Of a DNA stretch of 64,000 bases, positions 8,316 to 17,881 are shown piece after piece; position 1 is the first letter of the stretch; the number at the start of each line of letters is the position of its first letter. The position numbers and the translations under genes were made by a program. The stretch covers positions 2,976,001 through 3,040,000 of the forward strand of contig NZ_CP159534.1 of assembly GCF_040529335.1 (NCBI RefSeq), written 5' to 3'. This DNA comes from Streptomyces sp. HUAS MG91 (GTDB lineage Bacteria; Actinomycetota; Actinomycetes; Streptomycetales; Streptomycetaceae). The notes beneath the pieces were generated by a model, which worked only from the letters and a program-made list of their open reading frames with translations, did not search any database and was not told where the DNA came from.

Positions 8316-9482
8316 ATGGCCGCTACCCCCGGCACCCCGAGCGTGCTGCGTGCGATGAACGACCGTTCCGCCCTCGATCTCCTCGTCGCCCACGGCCCCC
8401 TCACCCGCACCCGGATCGGCGAACTCACCGGCCTGTCCAAGCCGACGACCTCGCAGATCCTCGGGCGCCTCGAAGCGGCCGGACTGGTGCGCACCACGGG
8501 CAGCCAGACCGGCCGCCCCGGGCCGAACGCCCTGCTCTACGAGATCGCCCCGGACGCCGCGCACGTCGCCGCCCTGTCCGCCGACCCGACCGGCATCACC
8601 GCGGTCGTCGCCGACATCACCGGCGCCGAGCGCGGCCGCTTCCGGATCGAGGCGGTCGCCGTGGCGGAGGACGTGCGGCACCGCACCGCGCAGCTGGTCA
8701 GCGAGGCGGTCGACGGCGCCCTGGAGCGGGCCGGGCTCGGCCACGACGACCTGACCGCGACGGTCATCGGCACCCCGGGCGCCATCGACCCGCACTCCGG
8801 CCAGCTGCGCTACGCCCCGCACCTGCCGGGCTGGCACTCGCGCACCCTGCGCGCGGAGCTGGCCGAGGTGCTCGGCACCCCCGTCTCCATCGAGAACGAC
8901 GTCAACCTCGCGGCCCTCGCCGAGCAGTACGAGGGCGCGGCCCAGGACCACGACGACTTCGTCCTCGCCTACGTCGACGAGGGCGTCGGCGCCGCGATCG
9001 TGCTCGGCGGCGTCCTGCTGCGCGGCGCGACCGGCGGCGCGGGCGAGATCGGCTACATGCCGCTGCCCGGCGCTCCGCTGGCCCGCGGCGGCGACACCGT
9101 GCACGCCCGCAACGACGCGGGCGGCGGCTTCCAGTCCCTGGTGGCGGCCCCCGCGATCCGCCATCTCGCGGGCGGTGTCGAGGACCTCGCCGAGGCGCTC
9201 AAGGACGTCGAGGTGCTCGACGAGGTGGCCCGGCGCCTCGCCACCGGCCTCGCCGCCGTCGTCGCCGTGGTCGACCCCGAACTCGTCGTGCTGTCCGGGC
9301 TCGTCGCCCAGGCGGGCGGCGACGCGCTGCGCGAGCGCGTCGAGCGGGAACTCACCGGACTCGCCCTGCCCCGGCCGCAGTTGCGCATCAGCGAGCTGGC
9401 CGAGGACCCCATCCTCACCGGCGCCCTGCGCACCGCCCTCTCCCAGGCCCGCGACACCGTCTTCGACACCAGCGGCGCCTGA
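8316..9482 (+). CDS. csnR: ROK-family transcriptional repressor, CsnR-like
   Basis: The protein has 388 residues and starts at ATG 8316 behind an AGGAGA ribosome site. An N-terminal winged helix (about 18-70, TRIGELTGLSKPTTSQILGRL) precedes a ROK sugar-sensing domain (about 85-380, with GTPGAIDPHSG and GAGEIGYMPL). The cysteine zinc motif seen in Mlc/NagC-type ROK proteins is absent (GAPLARGGDT occupies that place). It heads an operon of sugar ABC transporter, GH4 hydrolase and kinase in the order known for csnR-E-F-G-H-K of S. coelicolor, where CsnR represses chitosanase and glucosamine-oligosaccharide uptake genes. The name rests on synteny and the operator palindrome. Confidence 0.83.
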   Translation: MAATPGTPSVLRAMNDRSALDLLVAHGPLTRTRIGELTGLSKPTTSQILGRLEAAGLVRTTGSQTGRPGPNALLYEIAPDAAHVAALSADPTGITAVVADITGAERGRFRIEAVAVAEDVRHRTAQLVSEAVDGALERAGLGHDDLTATVIGTPGAIDPHSGQLRYAPHLPGWHSRTLRAELAEVLGTPVSIENDVNLAALAEQYEGAAQDHDDFVLAYVDEGVGAAIVLGGVLLRGATGGAGEIGYMPLPGAPLARGGDTVHARNDAGGGFQSLVAAPAIRHLAGGVEDLAEALKDVEVLDEVARRLATGLAAVVAVVDPELVVLSGLVAQAGGDALRERVERELTGLALPRPQLRISELAEDPILTGALRTALSQARDTVFDTSGA

Positions 9483-9543
9483 ACCAGTACCCCGAAACCC
9501 CACAGCCCCCTCCCCCGTCCCACCCACGTAAAGGACGTTCGCC

Positions 9544-10881
9544 ATGCCGCGATGGCGCATACCCCTGCGCGCACCCGTGGTGCTCGCCGCGGCCGGACTG
9601 CTGCTCGCCGGCTGCGCCAATCCCAGTACCGGGAGCGCCGACGACGATCCGACCAAGCCCGTCACCATCAAGTTCTGGCACGGCTGGTCGGCGTCCGGTG
9701 AGGTCGAGGCGATCAACGATTCGATCGCCCGCTTCGAGAAGCTCCACCCGAACATCCATGTGCAGTCCACCGGCAACGTCACCGACGCCACCCTCAACCA
9801 GGCCCTGCGGGCCGGCGGCGACGAGGCCCCGGACGTCGTCTCGTCCTTCACGACGAACAACGTCGGGCAGTTCTGCGACTCCGGCATGTGGGCCGACCTC
9901 GACCCGTTCATGAAGAAGACCGGGCTCGACAAGGACAAGACCTTCCCGAAGTCCCTTCTGGACTACACCAGTTACGACGGCAACCAGTGCGCGCTGCCGC
10001 TGCTCGCCGACGCGTTCGGCATGTACTACAACAAGGACGCCTTCAAAGAGGCGGGCATCACGCACCCGCCGAAGACGATGTCCGAGTTCGTCGCCGACTC
10101 CAGGAAGCTGACGAAGAGGAGCGGCAACACGGTGAAGCGCGTCGGCTTCATGCCGAACTTCCGCTTCTACCAGAACAGCCCCGACCGGCTGTTCGCCCAG
10201 TGGGGCCCGACCTACTTCGACAAGGACGGCACGTCCCGGCTGGCGAAGGAACCGGCGTCGTACGAGTTCTTCAAGACCGCGAAGAAGCTGATGGACGCGC
10301 AGGGCGGCTACAACGCCCTGGAGCGGTTCCGCACCTCCTTCGGCGACGAGATGTCGAACCAGAACGCCTTCCTGACCGGCAAGGTGGCCATGCACCTCGA
10401 CGGTGAGTGGCGCGGCCTGATGCTCAACGACGACAAGGCGAAGTTCGACTGGGGCGTGGCCCCGCTCCCGGTCCCCGACGACCAGGTGGAGAAGTACGGG
10501 CGCGGCTACCTCACCGGCACCGTCGCCGGCATCGCGCACAGCAGCAAGCACCAGAACGCCGCCTGGGAGCTGCTGCGGTACCTGACCGCGGACACCGACC
10601 AGGTCGTGAAGTTCGCGAACGCGATCCACAACGTGCCCTCGACGAAGGCGGCCCTCACGTCGCCGAAGTTGGACGCCGACCCGACGTTCCGCACGTTCCT
10701 GGACATCGCCAAGAACAAGTACAGCCAGGTGCTGCCCCCCTCGACCAACGGCGGCATGTACGTCGTGCAGCTCCAGGACTTCTCGTACACGGAGGAGGCG
10801 GGGAAGGTGCCGAACCTGAAGTCGGGACTCCAGCGCCTCGACAAGCTCATCGACGCCGACACGCTGCAGTCGCAGAACTGA
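9544..10881 (+). CDS. csnE: Sugar ABC transporter substrate-binding lipoprotein, CsnE-like
   Basis: The 445-residue protein has a lipoprotein signal peptide with the lipobox LLAGC, lipidated at Cys24. It then folds as a family 1 (carbohydrate) extracellular solute-binding protein (VTIKFWHGWSASGEVEAIND at the mature N-terminus). It should capture oligosaccharides outside the membrane for the two permeases encoded next. By synteny the ligand is glucosamine oligomers from chitosan. No ATPase gene is in the operon, as usual for Streptomyces sugar importers that share the MsiK ATPase; that sharing is inferred here. Confidence 0.88.
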   Translation: MPRWRIPLRAPVVLAAAGLLLAGCANPSTGSADDDPTKPVTIKFWHGWSASGEVEAINDSIARFEKLHPNIHVQSTGNVTDATLNQALRAGGDEAPDVVSSFTTNNVGQFCDSGMWADLDPFMKKTGLDKDKTFPKSLLDYTSYDGNQCALPLLADAFGMYYNKDAFKEAGITHPPKTMSEFVADSRKLTKRSGNTVKRVGFMPNFRFYQNSPDRLFAQWGPTYFDKDGTSRLAKEPASYEFFKTAKKLMDAQGGYNALERFRTSFGDEMSNQNAFLTGKVAMHLDGEWRGLMLNDDKAKFDWGVAPLPVPDDQVEKYGRGYLTGTVAGIAHSSKHQNAAWELLRYLTADTDQVVKFANAIHNVPSTKAALTSPKLDADPTFRTFLDIAKNKYSQVLPPSTNGGMYVVQLQDFSYTEEAGKVPNLKSGLQRLDKLIDADTLQSQN

Positions 10882-10891
10882 GGTCCCGCGC

Positions 10892-11827
10892 ATGGCAATC
10901 GCACTCTCCCGGCCCGCGCGGCGCAGACTGCGCACCCTGGGCTTCCTGTCCCCCTGGCTGATCGGGTTCAGCGTCTTCTTCGCCTACCCGCTGCTCGCCA
11001 CCGTCTACTTCTCGTTCATGCACTACAACCAGATCAAGGCGCCCACCTTCGTGGGGCTGCGGAACTGGAAGTACGTGTTCCAGGACATGCCGCTGTTCGG
11101 CCCGGCCCTGTGGAACACACTGTGGCTGGTCGTGGTCATGGTGGCGCTGCGAGTGGTCTTCGGGCTCTCGCTCGGCCTGCTCGTCACGAAGATCAAGAGC
11201 GGCGTCGGCTTCTTCCGGACCGCCTTCTACCTGCCGTACCTGGCACCGCCGGTGGCCGCCACGGTCGCCTTCGTCTTCCTCCTCAACCCGGCGACCGGAC
11301 CGGTCAACGAGGTTCTGGCGAAGATCGGCATAGACGGCCCGAACTGGTTCAACGACCCGACCTGGGCCAAGCCGTCGCTCGTCCTGCTCTCCCTGTGGGG
11401 CATCGGCGACCTCATGGTCATCTTCATGGCCGCGCTGCTCGACGTACCGAAGGAGCAGTACGAGGCCGCCGAGCTGGACGGAGCGGGCGCGTTCTCGAAG
11501 TTCCGGTACGTGACCTGGCCGTCCATCACCCCGATCGTGATGTTCGCCGTCGTCACCGGTGTCGTGCAGACCATGCAGTACTACACACAGGCCCTGGTCG
11601 CCGGAAAGATCGCCTCCGGTGTCTCCATCGGCCCCGGCTCGGTCATCCAGCCCGGCTACCCGGACCACTCGACCCTCACGGTCCCCCAGCTCGTCTACTC
11701 GATGGGCTTCCAGAACTTCAACACCGGCGCCGCGTGCGTGCTCTCGCTCGTCCTGTTCGTCATCGCGATGGCCGTGACCATGCTGCTCATGCGCAAGCGC
11801 TCGGGCCTGCTCTCGGCGGAGGACTGA
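10892..11827 (+). CDS. csnF: Sugar ABC transporter permease, CsnF-like
   Basis: This 311-residue protein has six membrane helices, the first at about 20-42. It carries the MalF-type ATPase-contact loop EQYEAAELDGAG about two thirds along. It begins ten bases after the binding-protein gene and is followed four bases later by its partner permease. Together they form the membrane pore of the CUT1-class importer. ATG 10892 is preceded by GAGGT. Confidence 0.9.
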   Translation: MAIALSRPARRRLRTLGFLSPWLIGFSVFFAYPLLATVYFSFMHYNQIKAPTFVGLRNWKYVFQDMPLFGPALWNTLWLVVVMVALRVVFGLSLGLLVTKIKSGVGFFRTAFYLPYLAPPVAATVAFVFLLNPATGPVNEVLAKIGIDGPNWFNDPTWAKPSLVLLSLWGIGDLMVIFMAALLDVPKEQYEAAELDGAGAFSKFRYVTWPSITPIVMFAVVTGVVQTMQYYTQALVAGKIASGVSIGPGSVIQPGYPDHSTLTVPQLVYSMGFQNFNTGAACVLSLVLFVIAMAVTMLLMRKRSGLLSAED

Positions 11828-11831
11828 TCCC

Positions 11832-12740
11832 ATGACCACCACCACCCTGCGTCCGGCGGCGAGCGCCGACGCCACCGCCGGCGCCACCGGAGACGACGGG
11901 CCCGGCCGGCCGCGCCGCAAGGAGATCCTGAACTGGATCGCCGTGCACAGCATCGCGATCGCCGTCGCGCTGCTGTTCATCCTCCCCTTCGTGTTCGTCT
12001 TCCTCACCTCGGTGATGGCCGACGACCAGGCGATGAGCGGCGACCTGTGGCCGGACTCGTGGCACTGGGAGAACTACAGGACCGTCTTCGAGACCGACGG
12101 GTTCCTCGACTGGTGGCGGAACTCGATCTTCTACGCGGTCGTGGGCACGCTCTTCACCGTGTGCTCGGCGATCCCCGTGGCGTACGCGCTCGCCAAGTTC
12201 CGCTTCCGCGGCCGCCGCACCGCGATGATCCTCGTCATCTCGACGATGATGCTGCCGCCGCAGGTCATCGTGATCCCGATGTACCTGGTGTGGGCCCAGC
12301 AGTTCCACCTCTCCGGGACGCTGTGGCCGCTGATCATCCCGATGGCGTTCGGCGACGCGTACTCGATCTTCCTGCTGCGCCAGTTCCTGCTGACGATCCC
12401 GAAGGAGTACATCGAGTCGGCGAAGGTCGACGGCTGCGGTGAGCTGCGGACCCTGCTGAAGATCGTGGTGCCGATGGCCAAGCCGGGCATCGCCGCGATC
12501 GCGCTGTTCCAGTTCTTCTACTGCTGGAACGACTACTTCGGGCCGCAGATCTACGCGGCCCAGAACCCGGCTTCCTGGACGCTGAGTTACGGTCTCGAAT
12601 CCTTCAAGTCCGCGCACAGTGTCAACTGGAACCTGACGATGGCCGCGACACTTCTGGTGATGGCGCCGGTCTGCATCGTCTTCTTCTTCGCACAGAAAGC
12701 CTTCGTGGAAGGCGTCACCCTCACCGGTGTCAAGGGCTAA
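11832..12740 (+). CDS. csnG: Sugar ABC transporter permease, CsnG-like
   Basis: This 302-residue MalG-type permease has six helices after a 30-residue Ala/Thr-rich N-terminus. The conserved cytoplasmic loop KEYIESAKVDGCGELRTLL is the ATPase-coupling EAA motif. It pairs with the preceding permease. Together they feed imported oligosaccharide to the GH4 enzyme encoded 15 bases downstream. Confidence 0.9.
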   Translation: MTTTTLRPAASADATAGATGDDGPGRPRRKEILNWIAVHSIAIAVALLFILPFVFVFLTSVMADDQAMSGDLWPDSWHWENYRTVFETDGFLDWWRNSIFYAVVGTLFTVCSAIPVAYALAKFRFRGRRTAMILVISTMMLPPQVIVIPMYLVWAQQFHLSGTLWPLIIPMAFGDAYSIFLLRQFLLTIPKEYIESAKVDGCGELRTLLKIVVPMAKPGIAAIALFQFFYCWNDYFGPQIYAAQNPASWTLSYGLESFKSAHSVNWNLTMAATLLVMAPVCIVFFFAQKAFVEGVTLTGVKG

Positions 12741-12755
12741 GGACGGATCTCGGTT

Positions 12756-14021
12756 ATGAAGCTCGCAGTGGTCGGCGGAGGGTCGACCTACACACCCGAA
12801 CTCATCGACGGCTTCGCGCGGTTGAGGGACACCCTGCCCATCGAGGAGCTGGTCCTGGTCGACCCGGCCGCGGACCGCCTGGAGCTGGTCGGCGGCCTCG
12901 CCCGCCGCATCTTCGCCAAGCAGGGCCACCCCGGCGTCATCCGCACCACGTCCGACGTGGACGCGGGCGTCGCGGACGCCGACGCGGTCCTGCTCCAGCT
13001 GCGCGTCGGCGGGCAGGCCGCCCGCAACCAGGACGAGACGTGGCCGCTGGAGTGCGGCTGCGTCGGCCAGGAGACGACCGGCGCCGGCGGCCTCGCGAAG
13101 GCGCTGCGCACCGTTCCCGTCGTGCTCGACATCGCCGAGCGCGTGCGCCGGGCCAACCCGGACGCCTGGATCATCGACTTCACCAACCCGGTCGGCATCG
13201 TGACCCGCGCCCTGCTCCAGGCCGGGCACAAGGCGGTCGGCCTGTGCAACGTGGCGATCGGCTTCCAGCGCAAGTTCGCCAAGCTGCTCGACGTGACGCC
13301 CTCGCAGGTCCACCTGGACCACGTCGGCCTCAACCACCTCACCTGGGAGCTGGGCGTGCGCCTGGGCGGCCCGGAGGGCGAGAACGTGCTGCCGCGGCTG
13401 CTTGCCGAGCACGGTGACGCCGTCGCCGAGGACCTGCGCATGCCGCGCGAGATCGTCGACCGCCTGGGCGTCGTCCCGTCCTACTACCTGCGCTACTACT
13501 ACCAGCACGACGCCGTCGTACGGGAGCTGGGCACCAAGCCGTCCCGGGCCGCCCAGGTCGCCGAGATGGAGCGCGAGCTGCTGAAGATGTACGGCGACCC
13601 GACGCTCGACGAGAAGCCCGAGCTGCTCGCCAAGCGCGGCGGCGCGTTCTACAGCGAGGCGGCCGTGGACCTCGCCGCGTCGCTGCTGGGCGGGGGCGGA
13701 TCCCCGTACCAGGTGGTCAACACCTACAACAACGGCACGCTGCCGTTCCTGCCCGACGACGCCGTCATCGAGGTGCAGGCCGCCGTCGACGGCAAGGGCG
13801 CGCGCCCGCTGCCCGTGCCGTCGCTCGACCCGCTGTACGCGGGGCTCATCGCGAACGTGACCGCGTACGAGGACCTGGCCCTGGAGGCCGCCCTGCGCGG
13901 CGGCCGCGACCGCGTCTTCAAGGCGCTGCTCGCGCACCCGCTGGTGGGCCAGATCGAGTACGCCGAGCAGCTCACCGACCAGCTGATCGCGCACAACCGG
14001 GAGCACCTCGCGTGGGCATGA
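12756..14021 (+). CDS. csnH: Family 4 glycoside hydrolase (6-phospho-beta-glucosidase family), CsnH-like
   Basis: The 421-residue protein opens with a Rossmann NAD-binding motif (KLAVVGGGSTYTPELIDGF). It contains the GH4 metal-site residues in LCNVAIGF (Cys) and HVGLNHLTW (His), plus GCVGQETTGAGG. GH4 enzymes cleave glycosides by an NAD+ and Mn2+ dependent redox/elimination mechanism. In the csn operon this enzyme is placed to split imported glucosamine oligosaccharides inside the cell. Phosphorylated or free substrates cannot be told apart by sequence alone. The stop overlaps the start of the kinase gene. Confidence 0.88.
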   Translation: MKLAVVGGGSTYTPELIDGFARLRDTLPIEELVLVDPAADRLELVGGLARRIFAKQGHPGVIRTTSDVDAGVADADAVLLQLRVGGQAARNQDETWPLECGCVGQETTGAGGLAKALRTVPVVLDIAERVRRANPDAWIIDFTNPVGIVTRALLQAGHKAVGLCNVAIGFQRKFAKLLDVTPSQVHLDHVGLNHLTWELGVRLGGPEGENVLPRLLAEHGDAVAEDLRMPREIVDRLGVVPSYYLRYYYQHDAVVRELGTKPSRAAQVAEMERELLKMYGDPTLDEKPELLAKRGGAFYSEAAVDLAASLLGGGGSPYQVVNTYNNGTLPFLPDDAVIEVQAAVDGKGARPLPVPSLDPLYAGLIANVTAYEDLALEAALRGGRDRVFKALLAHPLVGQIEYAEQLTDQLIAHNREHLAWA

Positions 14022-14986
14022 CCGTCCTTGCCGTGGACGCGGGAAACAGCAAGACCGACGTCGCGGTGGTCGCGGCCGACGGCCAGGTCGTCGGCGCGGC
14101 CCGCGGCGGCGGGTTCCAGCCGCCCCGCGTGGGTGTCGAGGCCGCCGTGGACGTGCTCGCGGACGCGGTCGGCCGGGCGCTCGCCGAGGCGGGGCTGGAC
14201 TCGGTGGACCATGTGTCCGCCTGTCTGGCCAACGCCGATCTGCCCGTCGAGGAACGGGAACTGGCCGCCGCGCTGCGGGCGCGGGGCTGGTCGTCCAGCG
14301 TCGACGTCCGCAACGACACCTTCGCCGTGCTGCGGGCCGGCCTCCTGGAGGACGCCGAGCCGCGCGGGGTCGCCGTCGTCTGCGGCGCGGGCGTCAACTG
14401 CGCGGGCATGCTGCCCGACGGGCGCACCGCCCGCTTCCCCGCCATCGGCAAGATCTCCGGTGACTGGGGCGGCGGCGGGGGCCTGGCCGAGGAGGCCCTG
14501 TGGTTCGCGGCCCGCGCCGAGGACGGGCGCGGGGAGCCGACGGCCCTGATGCGGGACCTGCCGGCGCACTTCGGGCTCGACTCCATGTACGCGCTGATCG
14601 AGGCGCTGCACCTGGGGCGGATACCGGTGCAGCGGCGGCACGAGTGCGCGCCGGTGCTATTCGCCACGGCGGCGGGCGGGGATCCGGTGGCCCGGGGCCT
14701 TGTGGACCGGATGGCCGACGAGGTCGTGGCCATGTCCACGGTGGCGCTGCGCAGGCTGGACCTGTTGTCGGAGGAGGTGCCGGTGCTGCTCGGCGGCAGC
14801 GTGCTGGCTGCCCGCCATCCGCAACTGGACACCCGTATCCGCGACTTGCTCTCGGCCCGGGCCCCGAAGGCCGAACCCAGGGTGGTCACGGAACGCCCGG
14901 TGCTCGGCGCGGCGCTGCTGGGCCTGGACGCCGTGGGGGCGCCCCCGACGGTCCACGCAAGGGTCCGGGCCCACTACGCCCGATAG
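14018..14986 (+). CDS. csnK: BadF/BadG/BcrA/BcrD-type ATPase, sugar (glucosamine/GlcNAc-like) kinase, CsnK-like
   Basis: ATG 14018 overlaps the previous TGA (ATGA); GTG 14012 is an alternative. The 322-residue protein has the ASKHA fold. The phosphate-1 loop is AVDAGNSKTD, and VVCGAGVNCAG is a second phosphate loop. This family includes N-acetylglucosamine and glucosamine kinases. As the last gene of the csn-type operon it should phosphorylate the monosaccharide released by the hydrolase, sending it to amino-sugar metabolism. Confidence 0.85.
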   Translation: MTVLAVDAGNSKTDVAVVAADGQVVGAARGGGFQPPRVGVEAAVDVLADAVGRALAEAGLDSVDHVSACLANADLPVEERELAAALRARGWSSSVDVRNDTFAVLRAGLLEDAEPRGVAVVCGAGVNCAGMLPDGRTARFPAIGKISGDWGGGGGLAEEALWFAARAEDGRGEPTALMRDLPAHFGLDSMYALIEALHLGRIPVQRRHECAPVLFATAAGGDPVARGLVDRMADEVVAMSTVALRRLDLLSEEVPVLLGGSVLAARHPQLDTRIRDLLSARAPKAEPRVVTERPVLGAALLGLDAVGAPPTVHARVRAHYAR

Positions 14987-14998
14987 CGCCCATCGTCC

Positions 14999-15085
14999 GC
15001 GCGGTTCCCCGCGCCCCTGAGAGGCCTGCGGCCTTCAGGGGAGGCTGCGCGGCAGCGCATGCCTCAGGGGCGCGGGGAACTGCGC
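14999..15085. terminator. Long inverted repeat after csnK, terminator-like
   Basis: Arms 14999-15020 and 15064-15085 (GCGCGGTTCCCCGCGCCCCT and its complement) match at 21 of 22 positions around a 43-base loop. The loop itself holds a small GGCCTGCGGCC hairpin. The half-motif AGGGGCGCGGGGAACTGCGC recurs at 25722, consistent with a dispersed Streptomyces intergenic repeat used as terminator. There is no T run, as usual in this genus. Confidence 0.7.
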
Positions 15086-15249
15086 GACCGGCCCCCACCG
15101 GCGCGCGCCCGCCCGGCAAGGGAACCGAACCCACCCCCGACACGTGTTCAAATGCAGGGCTCGCAAACAAGATCGAGTCAATGCCTGTGCGGATGTCAGT
15201 CGCGGCAGCGATACTTACCGCCGACGCACGACCATGGGGGAGGGTCGAA

Positions 15250-16698
15250 GTGACATACCCGCCGAACGGAAGCACGGCGCCGCCGGGCCACGGCACCGTA
15301 CCCACGATGCCGACGGTCCCGCCGCAACAGCGCGGCGGCACCGCACCACCGGCACCCCCACCCCCGGCGGAGCCCCGCCGCACGGCCTGGGCCGAGGGCA
15401 TCGAACGCCTGAAGTCGGCGGCGACCACCGAACCGGGCCGTCTGCGCATCATCGGCGCCGTACTCGCCCTGCTCGTGATCGCGTTCGGCGCGACGACGGC
15501 CTGGCAGATGACGGACCGCTCGACGGCGGCCGACGACGTGCTGCACTCCAGCCAGCCCCTGAGCGCCGACGCCGCCGACATCTACCGCTCCCTGGCGGAC
15601 GCCAACACCACGGCGTCCAGCGGCTTCCTCGCCGGCGGCCAGGAGACGGCGGCGGTCCGCGACCGGTACGAGAAGGACATCCGTACCGCCGCCGCCAAGC
15701 TCGTCACCGCCGCGGCCAGCACCGACCCGGGGACCCCCTCGGCCGCAACGATCACGAAGCTCAACAAGCTGCTGCCCGAGTACAAGGGCCTCATCGAGCG
15801 CGCCCGCGCCAACAACCGGCAGGGCTACCCGCTGGGCGGCGCCTATCTGCGGTACGCGAACGAGAAGATGCAGACCGAGATGCTCCCGGCCGCCGAGGAC
15901 CTGTACACGAAGGAGAACCAGCGGCTGCGCGACGACTACGACGCGGCGACCCCGTACCCCTGGATCGCGATCGCGCTCGGCGTCGTCGCACTCGCCGGTC
16001 TCGCGTGGGCGCAGCGGCGCAACTACCGTCTGACGAACCGGGTGTTCAACCACGGGCTGCTCGCGGCCACGGCGGCCTCGGCCGTGGTGCTGCTGTGGCT
16101 GGTGGTCGGGCACACGGTGGCGCGCAGCGGGCTCAACGCCTCGTACGACCAGGGCGTCCGTTCGCTGAACGTGCTGCACGACGCGAGCATCGCCTCCCTG
16201 AAGGCGCGGGGGAACGAGAACCTGACGCTGGTCAGCCGCGGCGCCGAGACGGTGACCGTGGGCACCCAGGTCAAGGACAAGTACGACGTCGACTTCCAGA
16301 AGCAGATGGACACGCTGGCGACGAAGCTGAAGACGGCGGACGGCCTCGCCGAGGGCGACGCGGCCGCCGTGGCACCGGTGACGAAGGCGAACAGCAGCAT
16401 GAAGGAGTGGCGGATCCGCCACACCGACGCGCGCAAGCAGGACGATTCCGGTAATTATCAGGGCGCCCTCGACAAGATCATCGGCTCGAAGGACGACAAA
16501 CCGACGGGCGAGTGCTTCGATCTGGTGGACCAGAGTCTCGACCAGGCCCTGGTGCACGAGCAGACGCAGTTCACGTCCGACGCCACCGGCGGCCGCGACG
16601 CGATGACCGGCCTGCCGGTCGGCGCGGCGGTCCTCGCGGTGCTCGCGGCGGCGGGCGCGGTGCTGGGCATCGGGCGCAGGCTTTCGGAGTACCGGTGA
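15250..16698 (+). CDS. GlnX-like transmembrane sensor protein
   Basis: GTG 15250 follows a GGGGGAGGG ribosome site and gives 482 residues. A Pro/Ala-rich cytosolic N-terminus (about 1-60) precedes one membrane helix (67-87). A helical extracytoplasmic domain (about 90-235), two closely spaced helices (about 238-258 and 272-296), a second helical extracytoplasmic region, and a C-terminal helix (about 455-475) follow. The four-helix-bundle segments (AADDVLHSSQPLSADAADIY) resemble chemoreceptor-like sensing domains. The next genes encode a glutamine-binding-type protein and a PknG-like kinase, the same trio as glnX-glnH-pknG of mycobacteria. There GlnX relays amino-acid availability to PknG. Confidence 0.75.
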   Translation: MTYPPNGSTAPPGHGTVPTMPTVPPQQRGGTAPPAPPPPAEPRRTAWAEGIERLKSAATTEPGRLRIIGAVLALLVIAFGATTAWQMTDRSTAADDVLHSSQPLSADAADIYRSLADANTTASSGFLAGGQETAAVRDRYEKDIRTAAAKLVTAAASTDPGTPSAATITKLNKLLPEYKGLIERARANNRQGYPLGGAYLRYANEKMQTEMLPAAEDLYTKENQRLRDDYDAATPYPWIAIALGVVALAGLAWAQRRNYRLTNRVFNHGLLAATAASAVVLLWLVVGHTVARSGLNASYDQGVRSLNVLHDASIASLKARGNENLTLVSRGAETVTVGTQVKDKYDVDFQKQMDTLATKLKTADGLAEGDAAAVAPVTKANSSMKEWRIRHTDARKQDDSGNYQGALDKIIGSKDDKPTGECFDLVDQSLDQALVHEQTQFTSDATGGRDAMTGLPVGAAVLAVLAAAGAVLGIGRRLSEYR

Positions 16699-16712
16699 GA
16701 GGGGGTGCGGCA

Positions 16713-17831
16713 ATGGGGGCGGCGAAGCCTCGATTGAGGGCGGTAAGGGAAGACGGGCGCGCGGACGAGCGGGACGCGCGCAGGGTGAGTCTGCGCGGCT
16801 GGGGCGGCGTGGCGGCGATGGCCGCGGCGGTCGCCTGCGCCCTCGTGGCGGTGTTCACGGTGCTGCTCCCCCTGTCGCACACGGCGAGCGGCGACGGCAG
16901 CACGGGCCTCGGCTCGGGCGGCGTCGCCGACGGCGTGCAGGCCAGGGCCGACGACTGCTCCCCGGACGAGAAGGGCCACGAGCCGGAGCGCAGCCTCGAC
17001 CCGAAGGGCGACCAGAACGGCGAGGCCGTGAAGGCCATCAAGGCGCGCGGCTACCTGTCGGTCGGCGTCGACCAGAACAGCTACCGCTGGGGTTACCGCG
17101 ATCCCAACAAGGGCCTGGGGAAGACCGGTTCGCAGGACGCGAAGACCAGCGAGCTGGAGGGCTTCGACATCGACCTCGCGCACGAGATCGCGGGCGAGAT
17201 CCTCGGCGACCCCGGCGCGATCCGGTTCCGCGCCATCCCCACCAACCAGCGCATCCCGGCGATCAAGAGCGGCCAGGTCGACATGGTGGTCCGCACGATG
17301 ACCATCAGCTGCGACCGGCTGGCCGACGTCGCCTTCTCCACCGCGTACTTCCAGACCGGCCAGCAGGTGCTCGCCCCGCGCGCCTCGGACATCACCGGCT
17401 ACGACAAGTCGCTGGCCGGCAAGCGGATCTGCACGGCGAAGGGCTCGACGGCGGAGACGGCCCTCGGCGACGGCCGCGACAAGAACGAGATCCCGCGCAG
17501 CGCCGACATCACCACGACCGTGCCGAACCAGCTGGACTGCCTGGTGCGGCTCCAGCTCGGCGAGGTCGACGCGGTCGTCACGGACGGTGCCCTCGCCGCG
17601 AGCCAGGCCGCGCAGGACCCGACGGTGCAGCTCAAGGGCGAGCCGTTCACCACGGAGTACTACGGCGTCGCCATGAAGAAGGGCGCCGACGACCTGGTCC
17701 GCCGGGTCAACCAGGTGCTGGAGGACTACCGCCGCGGCGGCAAGGGCAGCGGCTGGCAGAAGTCCTACGACAAGTGGCTGGAGGCCGACCTCGGTCCGTC
17801 GTCGGGGCCGCCCGCGCCGAAGTACAAGTAA
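16713..17831 (+). CDS. GlnH-like glutamine/glutamate-binding protein, membrane-anchored
   Basis: ATG 16713 gives 372 residues; the longer open frame upstream is a shadow of the preceding gene. A membrane helix (about 30-55) anchors the protein without a convincing lipobox. The mycobacterial counterpart is a lipoprotein. From about residue 110 it is a type II (family 3) amino-acid-binding protein: ARGYLSVGVDQNSYRWG, LEGFDIDLAHEIAGEIL and the VRTMTISCDR loop that usually holds the ligand carboxylate. It sits between the GlnX-like sensor and the kinase cluster with no transporter subunits. It therefore probably senses rather than imports amino acids. Confidence 0.83.
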   Translation: MGAAKPRLRAVREDGRADERDARRVSLRGWGGVAAMAAAVACALVAVFTVLLPLSHTASGDGSTGLGSGGVADGVQARADDCSPDEKGHEPERSLDPKGDQNGEAVKAIKARGYLSVGVDQNSYRWGYRDPNKGLGKTGSQDAKTSELEGFDIDLAHEIAGEILGDPGAIRFRAIPTNQRIPAIKSGQVDMVVRTMTISCDRLADVAFSTAYFQTGQQVLAPRASDITGYDKSLAGKRICTAKGSTAETALGDGRDKNEIPRSADITTTVPNQLDCLVRLQLGEVDAVVTDGALAASQAAQDPTVQLKGEPFTTEYYGVAMKKGADDLVRRVNQVLEDYRRGGKGSGWQKSYDKWLEADLGPSSGPPAPKYK

Positions 17832-17881
17832 GAGCACACAGCGCGGCCGGGAGACCGGCCGGGAAGAGCGAGAGGTGATCG

